Source: Setophaga petechia (Eukaryota; Chordata; Aves; Passeriformes; Parulidae). Taken from it: DNA of 64,000 bases. The notes under the pieces were generated by a model. That model ran no database searches and was not told the origin of the DNA. It saw only the letters and a program-made list of their open reading frames with translations. Of the stretch, positions 42,433-54,022 are shown piece by piece. Within the stretch, counting starts at the first letter, position 1. Each line of letters starts with the position of its first letter. The stretch covers positions 13,322,501 through 13,386,500 of the forward strand of contig JANCRA010000010.1 in assembly GCA_024362935.1 (NCBI GenBank), given 5' to 3'. Both the position numbers and the translations under genes were made by a program.

Positions 42433-45400
42433 GCCGGGCGGTGCATGCGGCGGCGGGGCCGGGGCCGGGCGGGGAGCGCTGCCCGCCCCCGCCTGCGCAC
42501 AGCCCCGGGCCGCCCGCCGCGCAGGTGCGCTCCCCCCGCCGCCGAGGGCGGGCAACGGCAAACGCGGGGAAGCGGGACAGAGAAATCGTGTCAATATGTG
42601 GGTATTGTATATTTTTCCCCCGGGTGGGGGTCTGCGTAGATAGGATGGGCCCCGCCTACAAACAGGCGCCGGGCTCCGACCCACACCGGCGCCCTGTGGG
42701 TCCCAAACCTCCGGCTGACGCTGGACAGATATATGCCCATGGAAGATATGGAGAGCGCACTGCTCCCATTCTACATTCTCGTTACAGCTCTAGCCTGGCG
42801 CTTCTTCCCTTCGCCGAGCGGCAGCTGCCAGGCAGCCCCGCACAGGTGCGCGCATTGACGCGTGTGTTTACCCTGAAGTTGGCTTCTCTGGTAAATAAAG
42901 TTGCACAGCAGCCAGGCTGATCTATTTCATTTTCTTTGCTACCACTTTCAAGCAGCTGAAGTGTATGGGGAAAACTTACAAGCATCTTTTCAATTACTTA
43001 ATAGTCCAGAGGTTTCAGCACTTTTACATGGACACAAAGGAGATGCTTTATTGCATATGCCAGGGCATTCCTGTTTTTAATTTCCTGGGGGCAACATATC
43101 TCTGCAATCACTAGCAGCTTTTTTTTGTTCTTCATGAGGCCTTTTCTTTTATTAGCTATCTGGTAGGTCTCATTCTGCATCTCTGCCTCCCTTTGTGAGA
43201 GTTATTACATTATGTGCAACATCTGCTATAATCTAAAATATTAGGGACCGAACTCTCCTTGGGATTGCATGAGCTAATTCCAGTTTCAGAGGCTGGTGTG
43301 TCACAGCACTCAGGTGAAACAGAGCAGCTATAATAGCAAGAGAATGCATCCATATACCTTGGTTTTTCAGTTCAGCCCTTCCCTCCCTACCTGCATGAAA
43401 AGCAGCTGTTGTAGGACAGCCTAGAACCCTGCCAAGGGACAGCAGCTTCACCCTCTGTGCTCTGCTCAAATCTGAGAAGCATTTGCCATTTTGGGAGCCG
43501 CCAGCCAAGTGTGGTATGGCACATGCCAAGCTGGGCAGCAGGAGTCTGGAATCCTTTTCAGTGCCTGGTGGAGATGGAAGTGACCCTCAACACAAGGGTA
43601 CTTGGGAATCTTCTTGAAACAACCGTCTAAAGCTCTGAGCACACCAAGGGAGAAAATCTGTTTCTGAAGGAAGGGGCAAAAGCAGAAATCTATGACTTTA
43701 GGGAAGTCTGGGGGATGAGAATCTTAACTGAGGTACTTGAGTTAAAGGCCTACAGTTAAATTAGCTTCTCCCCCTGCCCCCAAGTTCCTGAAGAGCAATG
43801 TGGGAGCTGGGCTGCAGAGGGTCTCCTGAAGCTACTGTTGTCGCATGCTTTGCAGTGAGTTAAGCTGGGATGACTATAAACTCATGAGAACAGACAGCCC
43901 TCTTCATCTGAGCAGAAGAGTTTGCAGCACTGCAGAGGCACACAGCAGCATGCAATGCCCTAGGACTGCATGGGAGGTTCCTACCACAGCAGAGAGCAGC
44001 ACTGTACAGCTGATTCCCTTCCATAATTCTAACCAGAGCTACCCATCAGTTTAAAGGACAGTGATGGGAGTGATGGCACCTGAAGGCTTATTCCAGCCAG
44101 CTGGAGCAATCACTTCTAAGAGAGATTTCCTGAGGACTGTTGGCAGCAGGAGCACAGATATAGCTCAGACCTGCTATACCCCACTAGCAGCGCAGAAAAA
44201 TTCACAGACATAAAAATATATTTTTGCCCACATTTACCTTCAAACTAGAAATATAAGAAGGGATTGACTCCCCACCCAGCTAAACTTCCTAAAGAGCTCC
44301 TTTCCTTGTGCTAAATACAGCACATTTGCACAGCTTGTTCCCTGGAGGAAAACACAACACCCCCTCCACCACCACCCCTTCCCTGCAATTTTTCTGTACT
44401 TTTGGGACTCACAACAAATCACAGCTGGATTGGATCAGGGCACACCATGCTAATTTATAGAAAGTTTGGGATATGCCCCAAATATTCTGATAGCACAACT
44501 CAGAAGCTTTTTTGAGAAGGACTAATCTGAGCCAGGACGAATCCTGGGAAAAGGAAATGCTGCTCCTTCAATAGTTAAAATGCAGCACACAGAGGCAAGT
44601 GCTGCTGAGTTATATGACTAACTCAACCACCCACACAGGCAAATCACCTGCATTTATGTGCCTTGATTTCCTCAGCTGTATTTTATAATTGCATGATGAT
44701 GACCAGATTCTGGGCATTAGAAAATTATTTCCAGGAAAGTGATTGTTATTGATCTAATATTGTTCTCAAGAAAAGTAATGAGAATCTGAAACAAACATGA
44801 TAGAGGAAGGGGCTCTTAAAAGTAAGGTTAAATTGACACTTTTTGTACCTAAAAGCTCATCTGGTTTTGCCATTTACACTGGTTGTTCTCACAAAAGACT
44901 CTTTCCCTGAAGTGTCTTTAGACTGTCATGGCTACAGCAGTACTGCTTTGTGATGGACACTACTATCACAGAAATTATTAAACGTGAAAATAGTAAGCAT
45001 CATTACTAGATAAAAAGAAGCTCAGAGGTCTTAAGAATAAAATTTGACATATCCATTATTGTAGAAAGAGCCAAAGCTAGTGTGGTGAGATTTTCTTGAG
45101 CACTAACTTCAGTACTCACACAGGAAACTGGTTTAGAGAAAATGAAACATGCCCAGAAGTACCAGTAGGGAATTCATAAGCACAATCAATATAAGACAGC
45201 TCCACAGTACTTCATTGGAGGGAAGTTGTGGGGGGACATTTCAAGCAGCAGAAAGCCCATAGAAAACTTCAGAAGTGAATAGCCATGTCACTGAGCAATG
45301 TCTAACCTGTCTGTATAACTGAAATGCCCAGATGCAGGATTTTAGGCACCACTGTGACATGGATACTCCCACAACTTTAGAAGGCACTGCTGTCCTCCCC

Positions 45401-45697
45401 CATCCTGCAGAAATGGTTGTCAAACAAAATTTGTGAGGCAGAGATTGCTCTTTGGCCACATGCCCCAGGACAGGATGACCTGGTTTGATTAACTGAGGAC
45501 TTTCTGTGCCCTGTGCATTGGCTGCTTCAGCAGCTGGTGGTCCTTGCCCCACTGAGGAACACAGAGCACAGCAAGACTAAAGTCTCAGCTGCTCCTAAGC
45601 AGGGCAAAAGGAGAGATCTCTGCTCTGCAGTGCAGCCTAAATAGGCAGCATGGCTCAGTATAGAAACCAAGTTTTCCTTGCATGTGTATTGGGGTAT

Positions 45698-46008
45698 TGT
45701 TGTCATATTATTGCAGGACTTCCATACTGTTGTCTCCTTATCACAAAAGTTTCACACCTTCTTGGTGTTTCTCGTGGGCTGCTCCTCCAAGCACTAACTC
45801 TTTCTTCTTCACAAAGAGCCAGCTGACTTCAAATCCTCTCTTAACCAGCCACCCCACTCTTATAGCATTCTTCTTCTCATTGGTTACACCTGTGGCCTGT
45901 TAAAGTCAGGCCCATTCCTAATCTTTAATAACTGGCCCAGCTGCAACTCCTTAGGGGTAAGATTACTTTCTACACTATCTTTATTTTCTTATATTCTATC
46001 CCCCTACA
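45698..46008 (+). mobile_element. Solo-LTR-like repeat, copy 2 (311 bp)
   Basis: This is the second copy of the element at 25051-25354, with the same TGTTGTCAT start and CCCCCTACA end. It shares long stretches such as TATCACAAAAGTTTCACACC and CCCAGCTGCAACTCCTTAGG. A few short indels separate them, including an expanded TTCTTCTTCACAAAG stretch. The flanks are GGGTAT and GAGTAT, again matching at 5 of 6 positions. No viral gene accompanies it. Confidence 0.7.
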
Positions 46009-49000
46009 GAGTATCTCTAGGGCTGGAGGAACAATGGGAGGTCGTGAATTAGAGGTTTGCTCTTAATGGGTTGTAGAGAGCATGGTCTCTATGGTCCTGG
46101 GTAGCTTCAAGCCCTACCTCTCCCTCCCTGCAGTTCTCAGTGGCACAGGAGAGGGGACAGTTGGCTCCACTGAGCTTTAAATACCACTATAGCTGTAAGA
46201 AAAATAATATTAAAATACCAAGTTTTCCAATCTCAGGAGCTAGCAACTGAGCAATGGTTCAGGCCTGTCAAAGCCTTCAAACCAGGATTTGCAAATGGGA
46301 TGGATCTCACTTGTCCTGCACGTTGCCTGCACATGGTGGATGATAGACAGTGATGCTACTTGTGTGGCAAGAAGAGGCTCCTATGTAAAAGTCCCATTTT
46401 CCTGCAGGTGTTAAGGGAGAATGTCCAGACTTTTTAGCTTCCATTTTGTGGACTTGAACTCTTTGCCTCCAGACAGCTCCAGCTCAAACTCTCCTGTCAT
46501 GTGTTCCCTCACTCTGAGGGTCACTCATTTCATCATCTCACAGCAAGAGTAAGCTGGCTCCCTGCAACAAGGAAAGTCAGTGAAATGAGTCAATCTCCAC
46601 TTTCAGCTCCAAACCAAGTGACTTAAGAACTCCTCTCTTGCCATGTCTGAATCCATGAAGATCTGGCTCTTGGGAGACCCTTAGGAGCGGTGTTCTGTCC
46701 ACCCACCATTCCCAGCAGCTTGAGTGAAGATGTGTCACTAGTGAGGTGGCATTACTTCAACAGTGATCTGGAGGCATCATGAAACCCTCTGGGGAATCAG
46801 AGAGGACTGTGGGCTCCCTCCCCTCCATATTGGCCTGGTGCTACTGCCAGGCAGCACTCAATAGTTAAGATCAAGCTAGAAATTACTTTGACCTATGTAA
46901 TCCTACACAAAGGAAATCTATTTAGGTGTCTAGAATAATCTTTTCCTTTCTCATTCCCATTCCTAGACTTAATTAAGTAAAAGATAAATTTTCTTTGTCT
47001 ACCAAAGCAGGGCTACTTTGCTGAGTATTGAAGCAGTGCACCCTGTATCCTTACAGCTGTACATGGAGAAGGCAGGGACTATAGGAAATTTATTTCCATC
47101 CCACTGTGATATGTAAATAGCACATGGCTGCATTAATGCAGAACCAGTCTCTACTTTCACCTCTCAGGCACATGGAAGGGTTGTGGGGATATAGAGCATC
47201 AATCTCTGTCACAACACAAAGTCACAATGGGTTTGTCTCACTGGCTGCTACACTCACTTTTATACCCATACACAGCAGTGAGATCGTGGAATTTAATAAT
47301 GATCCTGTCATGGTAGAAGGTTAAAGGCAATTTTTAAATGGATTATCTTCACTTTGATACCACCAGAGACTGATTAATAGCAACTTTATTTAGTAATCCA
47401 ACTTGGTTCTGGTTTTGCCCTAAATTCAGGTAGTGCAAAGAGTTTGCTTGCTTTGTTGCCTACTTCTTGTCAGGCACTTCATACTATGGATTTCTGCAGA
47501 AGTGTTCATGTCCAACTAGGTTCTGAAGGCTGGAAGCAATCTGTCATTTTGCCACTTCTGGGTGATACTCATCTCTCTGAATGGCTGAATACCTTTTAGA
47601 CAGACGTCTTTGGATTTCACTGACACAAGAATATACCCCATTTATGGGCTCCTTGAGGATATGGTCACCTCTATGCTCTGTTTGTGCTAGAAGGGAGCTG
47701 AAGTGCTCCTTCTTTCTGTCCCAAAGGCACACTTGGACTCAGCTCCAGAGCTGATTCTTCTCCTCCTCTGCTGGAAATCACAGCATAAGCATGAAGGGGC
47801 TCAGACCCACCCTTCATCTCCTTCCAAAGTCATCTTCCTTATACAGGAACCCTACAAAGTACATGTACAACAAGCTCTGAGTGCTGAAGAAGCGAGGCTG
47901 CCTGTAACAAACTAACCCAGGGGTTTCCCTGCTTGATTCTCTACTTCTGCAACACCACTGTCAGCAGATTTCTTCTGCTGGGCACAAGGCCTGTCTTTGC
48001 TGAGATGACTGCTGGGCTGCTGCTAGTGCTGAAGCTTTGGGTTTGCTTCCTTTGAGGGTTCTTAACTTATAGATGCTGTTTAGAGCAAGTCACAGACACC
48101 AGTCACTTTTTCTGCCAACAACACAACATTGGCTGTCCACCTTGTTCCCAAACCTAATCTTGTCACTTACTGCCAATGCCCCACCACAGAGACCATCCCC
48201 ATTTACCTGCCAGTAATCAGTACACAATATGGTGCTGGGAGGACCAGTGTAGCAAGACAGAAAAGCTTTGCATCTTCCTCACTTCATGCCCCAAACCATC
48301 AGTGTTGAAACAAGACTTCAAAGTCTGACAGCAGGATTTAGGGCCCTGCAGTGCCCCCAGCTCCATTGCAGCTGCTGCCCATTGACTTCCAGGCTACTGA
48401 AACATGTCAGAAATTCAATATACAACGTGGCCATGCAAGCTACATGTTACTCTGTGTACTACCCTCCACACGGAAGCAGACAGCAGAGTCTGAAGCATTA
48501 GCAGTTGATACAACTGCTTGATACTGTTAATATTTGTTTACAACCATGCAACATAAGAGACAATACTTTTGGTCCCATCCTGTGGAAAATCTCTGCAATT
48601 CAGCCAGTAGACAGTTTGTCTGGGTCATTATGAAGCTGCTGTGTGATCTAGAGTGTTACTTTGGAAGACAGGAGAATTTAAAAACAAGATTGAACTCAGT
48701 CACAGCATTGAAGAGCCATTTTCTAACTTTTGATTGAAGATGGAGTTGTTGGAAACATGTTCTTTCTCTTTCAAACTGCTTTCGGAACACCCTCCTTTCC
48801 TTTATCACATTAGTTTGTTCCCTGCACACACCATGTGTTGCCTTAGACATATACACAGCATCACAAATAAAATGTCACCATTTGCACCATGTCCAAGTGT
48901 TTACCTTCTTAAAGCCACATGGCCCTCTCAAGCAAGTACTGTGCTTACCACCATTTACCCACAGCAGAAATCTCCAAGCCATCCCAGTGCTACATAGAGG

Positions 49001-51087
49001 ATTTCATTCCAGGCATCCACTTAGCAGCAAGATTTGCCTCTGGCTATGTAAGGTTTCATCTCTGCTCCTCATTGCAGAGGTGCCCCAGGGAAATTTTACA
49101 GATCACTTAAGTGAAAGAGCTATCAGGTATAGGATAGTTGGCTCTGCACCTCTCACAATGCCAGGTACCAGACAGACTGGGAATTTCCCATTAGGACATG
49201 CTCTACATTTTGCTTTGTTTTCCTAATTGACAAATTGTTCTTTATGTGAAAGGATCTTTAAGCTGTTCCTGCACTCCCAAACTGCATTTTTCTTGGTTAC
49301 CAGCTGTGCAAGTAAAAAAAGTTGATCACCGGGGATTTGTCATTTCTTCCAGGAATAGCTCAGTGTCTTTTAACAACCATGAAAGAAATACACAATGGAT
49401 CTACTTCTGTGCCTTCTATTAACATGACTACAGTATCTGCCATGGCCAGGAATCCATTCATAACTACAGTGGAAGGGAAGTCAAATTCAATCCCAGCTGC
49501 TCTGGACAGTCAGACTCGGGGTAGCAACTGGCAGGTTTGACTCCCAAAAGTTTGGCCCTGATGATCCAAGAGTATCCAGAATCTTATGAACCAGAAGCTG
49601 TGGAAAACGAATTTATGAGTTACTGTTGTGCATCACTGGCAGATGACTCAGGACATGAAGACAGGCTTGGACCCAGCCTTCATTCATGCCACAGTCTCAG
49701 GCTCCCTCCTTTACCAGAGTTGACATTAAACACTCATCTACTCCACCAAAACCCACTGCACTTGATAGTAAGCAGAGAAACACTATCCATCCATCTCTCA
49801 GTAAAGCATATGACTGTTTGAATCTCATGAAAACTAACTTCAATATTGCCATTAGAAAAAATTAAGTGGTTTTCTTTTTTCTGGTTGATGAACAGAAGCA
49901 GTTCAAGCAAAGAGCAGGGTGCAGAAAGCAACACTACATCTCTGTCAACATATGTTAAAAGTCATTACTGTGACTGTCTTGCCTCCTGGTCCCTCTCATT
50001 GTGACCCAGCTCCAGCTGTCAGTTGCACATTAATGACTGCAGTCTATTTCAGATCAGAGAAGGAGGCAAGACAGTTGCAAATCATTGATATTGACTGTTG
50101 GTCTTAATGGAAACACTCTGTAATTTTGCATGTGCATTCAAAAGGGATAGAAAAATACAATAATTGCCATTTCAGTGTTCTGATGTCTCCCAGATCAGCT
50201 GGCAAGGAAACAAGCCCTGTGGGCAAGAGCTAAAAAAATGTAAAGCCTCCTGCACTTCCTTGCAGAGTGGGCTCCCTCCTCCAGTGTTTCATAAAATACA
50301 GGAATTCACATTTTGTATGGCTCCTTGGTATAGCTGAGGGGTTGCTTGGCACTCATCAAGGCCTTAATAAAGAAATCATTGGACTTTTGCCTGATGTAGT
50401 TATTCATTTTGAAGTATTATTCTAGTTCTCATTCCACTTGTCTATATTTGACTAATAGCTGCAGTGCCACACACACTTTCAAGCTCTCTCTATGCACAGA
50501 AACTCAATATTTCTTTTCTCAATTATTGCTAAAATAACATCTACAATCAGTCTAAGCTTTCATGATACATATAGCAACACTTGGGTGCCTTCTGGGGTTC
50601 TATTTTAAGTAACATTTGTATGGGAAGGCCTGTATGGGGAGTAGCCTTCATATTAGGGGCTGAAGGCCCATTCAACAATAGGACAGGGATCACTCAAGCA
50701 AAAGGAACATGGATTTCCTTAGGATGTGTGTTTTGATGTCTCTAGAAAGCTAACAACTCTTTTGGATAACTCTTTACCTATTTAATCTTCAATCTCAGCC
50801 CTTGAAAAGCTATTTTCAGCTGGGAGATTGAAAGGATGGCAGCTATTTCAGTCTCTTAACATAAAAGCACTTGTCCAAACTTTATTGCAGAGAGCTGGCC
50901 AAAGTAGAACCCCAAACTCAAGTCCCACTGACTCTCACCAAACTTAGACTGGCAGCTGGAAAACTGGCACCAGCTCTTCTTGCAGTTCTGGCTTGTCTTA
51001 TTTCTCACCTAACTTTACATGAGACCGGAGGAGTGGGGAGAAGAACCCAATTTACCATTCCAGTGCTGGTGAGATGACAGAGAGGTG

Positions 51088-51275
51088 CAGGGGCGACATT
51101 GATTCGTGCGAGGTCACCTCTGCCCAGCGCTCACGGTCCCGCTGAGGCGGGAATTACACAGTGCAATGACAGTCTCGCAGTGCCATCTACCGCCCTGAGG
51201 TCCCTCTGCCAGCGCGAGTGACAGCTCCGGACATGGCTGCAGATGGGAGCCGGGACAGAGCCGTCCACCGCCATT
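51088..51275. promoter_or_regulatory. Small isolated CpG-dense patch
   Basis: About 15 CpG dinucleotides fall within less than 200 bp, in otherwise CpG-poor DNA, between the two GRIP2 first exons. No convincing exon is visible. The + strand has only an 18-codon frame from 51233, and the - strand frames close quickly. It could be an alternative promoter, an enhancer or a non-coding RNA start. Confidence 0.4.
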
Positions 51276-52953
51276 CCTTTCTTCCTTAGACACTGCTCTC
51301 CCTTTTCCTTGGAAAATTACCTTAAACAGCCTTTGAGCCTCTCCTCAAACAAGCCTCTCCTCAGCTAATTTGTCCAGAAAGACAACGTATGTCTTTCACT
51401 TCATGTTTTTGGAATAAATGACAGGATGATGGGTAGTGAAAGAGCCCTTTATTGCAGGTAAATCTCACTGCAGAAAATAAAGAGAAATCTAAACTAGAGT
51501 GGACCAAGGCTTTGAGCTACAGTGAGGGAAAAGAAATTCCCTTAATTCTAAAACACCTAACAGCAGCTTTTCACTACCAGAGTATCTGAGAAGGATTATA
51601 TATACAAGATAGTTTTGTTCTCTAAATAAATTAATCATAGCTGCCACTTAGCCATCTATGCAGGCAGATGGTGGATGACTGCTGGGTAATCAATGCCCAT
51701 ATGGTAGAGAAACCCCATCCCCAATTATGCTGATTTAAATCTCTTTGGTGCATCAAGGTAAAAATGACCCCGTGCCAGAGCTGTGTCCTGCCTAAGTACA
51801 CAGATCTGATTTTTACCAATGTATCAGGAAACCACACATACAGCAATAATTTGTTCTATTATGCCAGCCCATTTTCTGTTCAGTATCAAGAACCAGACCC
51901 TCCATAAAGAGTAAGTGTGCAGAAGTGATGTCTTCATGTTTGCATCTCAAAGTGCAATTCAAAGATCATTCGTAACCACAGAACAAAGATTTGTGTATAC
52001 TTTTTTTTTCACTATTATTTATCTTAAAAGAGTAATATCTTTGCATTTCTTGCATTTCTGGCCTGAGAAGACAAATGAAAGACCTCAGGGTAAAGATTTC
52101 TGTTGGTCTAAGGGAAAAAACCATCTGCTTTGCACTGAACAGAAATCCCACCCAGTTCAGATTGTAATGGCACCATTCAATATACTTTAAAAAAGCATCA
52201 GCTGCAATTCAACATTATTGTGCAAAGACTAGTAATATAAATTATTCCCCTCCTCCAAAGTAGCCTGGTAATGTGCTATAGGACCCAGATTTCTGCCAAC
52301 ATGTCAGAAAACCTGAATCTGCTGCCATGAGCCTGCTGGTTTAAAATAATTCAGCTCAAACCACAGGATATAAACAGAAGCATTTTACAAGAAGTGATAT
52401 AAATATGACGTACATCATCATTGTGACACTAAATGAACATAAATAACAGGGTTTAAATTCACAGCTAGAAAGTAGCCTCTTTGGAAAGTTACAGCTACAA
52501 CGAGCATGTGTCTCTTTACCTGACACAATCAATAGCTCAGTGTTTTCTTTAAAAGAAAAACAGACCATAAAGTAGGTACATGAGGTTTAGAGCTCCCAAA
52601 TTTTATGCTCTGGTAGATGCTTTTGATAGACAACTTCATCACCATAAAAGCTCTGTTAGTCCAGGTTCAGATTAAAGACAGAGCTGTAAGCAAAGCAGGT
52701 ATGCATTCACTAGCAGCATCTGGACCAGCACTTTGGAAAGGGGAACAGATTACAAGCTGGAAATGTGCTTTCTTATGGGAAAGCTACACTGTGGATTCAT
52801 TTCTTTTAAATAAAAGTCATAAGTTTTGGGATGAATCCTGCAGTTTTAACAATATCTATGAGCAGAAAAAGAAGCATTGAACTCAACCCTTTCCCAAGGG
52901 CATCCCCTCGATTATAATCTCCCCTTTGCTGTCATGTTCCCCTCTTGCCTTAC

Positions 52954-53008
52954 CTCTGCCCTGCATTCTCTGCAGACAAAAAACAAGGCACTTCCTCCAG
53001 CCAGGCAT
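52954..53008 (-). CDS. GRIP2: GRIP2 alternative first coding exon, upstream copy (variant with Cys7 and Cys11)
   Basis: Read on the - strand, an ATG at 53008 opens MPGWRKCLVFCLQRMQGR, followed by one base of the next codon and a strong donor (GCAGAG/GTAAGG, intron from 52953). The 55-nt exon ends in phase 1. The peptide belongs to the short acylated N-terminus of the long GRIP/ABP isoforms (GRIP1b and pABP-L begin MPGW and are palmitoylated at Cys11). Here Cys11 is present and a second cysteine occupies position 7. It is a close relative of the exon at 42268-42322: 39 of 55 bases and 13 of 18 residues are identical, with the same length and phase. GRIP2 encodes a multi-PDZ scaffold that binds AMPA-receptor C-termini. 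The gene assignment also uses the known neighbourhood beside CCDC174. A CTCTAG just upstream could alternatively act as an acceptor for a further 5' exon. No PDZ exon was found in the window. Confidence 0.78.
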
Positions 53009-53092
53009 CCCGGACCTAGAGACAAAGAAATACAAGTCTGTAGTGTCTCAAAGGAGTTTGCAGATGTGCAGCTGGAATACAAAACCCAGCTT

Positions 53093-53099
53093 CTTTATA
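53093..53099 (-). promoter_or_regulatory. TATA box candidate upstream of GRIP2 upstream first exon
   Basis: On the - strand the sequence reads GCCCTATAAAGAAGCTGGG, with TATAAAG starting 91 bp before the ATG at 53008. This predicts a start site near 53070 and a 5' UTR of roughly 60 bases. There is no CpG island here, so this would be a TATA-type, probably more tissue-restricted promoter (inference). Confidence 0.45.
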
Positions 53100-53999
53100 G
53101 GGCTACACCTTGACAAAGAGGCAGTCCATCCGTGCTTGCAAGGACAGGAAAGCTGCTGCCTGCAAAGCCTGACTGTGAACCATCCAGGCTGCTCTTTGCT
53201 GCAGGCATGGAGCAACCTCACATGTCCACAGCAGAAGAAGCAGATGGTGAAAGAAGGGTGGACAGATGAATGGGTAAATCACAAGGAGTTGAGCAATTCC
53301 TTAAAGGGCATGTTCGTCTTTCATGCCAATCAGACAGAAACCACAGAAAACACATGTACTCCAACAAATTAGAATTCCTGTTAAGGGAATCAAAATAGCC
53401 ACACACCAATGAAATTGATAAGCCAATTTCCTTTGGAAGTTTCCTTTTTACATCTTCAGTGTAGAAAATATATCTATTGGTATCTCTTAGTACAGGAAAA
53501 CAGCAAAAACCTATTAGTCTTTTGAACTTATGCTCAATTTTTTTTCTCATGTTCATCAGACTTAAGAACATGCACACATTCCCCAGAGGAGGAAGGGTCA
53601 CTATGACTACTTGCGGCAAAGCTCGCTAAAATGCATACTAAAAAAATCATGGCTATCAATAACAATTTTCTAAGCTAATTCTGGTTGCAGTAACTATGTC
53701 ACTCCTACAGATTCTGTTGCAAGATGACATTAAGCCTATTTCTGATTGAAGCTGTTGGATGCTCCTAGGAAATCCCTACTTTCAAGCTGTATTTGAGAGG
53801 AATTACAATTTCTATACAACTAGCACATAACAGCATTCTTTCTCTCACAACATATATGAAGGCAGAAGAGAGGACAACACTGTAGACACAAGACATGATT
53901 TAAAGTGTATCATAAAACTGAACATAAAATACAGGTTCCCATAGAACAGGACAAGGGTCCTTTAGATGGCCATTCATTTAGCATTAAGCCATCATCAGA

Positions 54000-54022
54000 T
54001 TTTTTTTCCTTTTTTTTTTTTT
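54000..54022. repeat. T-rich tract
   Basis: T8, CC, then T13 in the GRIP2-CCDC174 intergenic interval. Confidence 0.85.

Larger units (their letters stand above)
42080..42880. promoter_or_regulatory. GRIP2: CpG island, promoter of GRIP2 downstream first exon
   Basis: Very G+C- and CpG-rich block, densest at about 42240-42560, contrasting with surrounding A+T-rich DNA. It covers the - strand coding exon at 42268-42322 and the likely 5' UTR and promoter to its right. A GCCTGCGCAC word at 42490-42499 resembles an NRF1 half site, and there are several GC-box-like GGGGCGG-type words. Long open frames on both strands here result from high G+C content, not genes. Confidence 0.85.
42323..52953 (-). 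other. GRIP2: GRIP2 sequence between the two alternative first exons
   Basis: This 10.6-kb interval is intronic for transcripts starting at the upstream exon and promoter/5' flank for those starting at the downstream exon. It holds the CpG island at its left end, an LTR-like element at 45698-46008 and a small CpG-dense patch at about 51088-51275. I saw no other coding exon in it. Confidence 0.55.

Noticed and set aside
42184..42684. 166-codon - strand open frame in the CpG island
   Set aside because: Same composition effect. The real coding frame here is the 55-nt exon that opens at 42322 in another frame.
42144..42920. 258-codon + strand open frame in the CpG island
   Set aside because: Pro/Arg/Ala-rich translation typical of G+C-rich DNA. 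It has no domain, and it overlaps the GRIP2 exon on the other strand.
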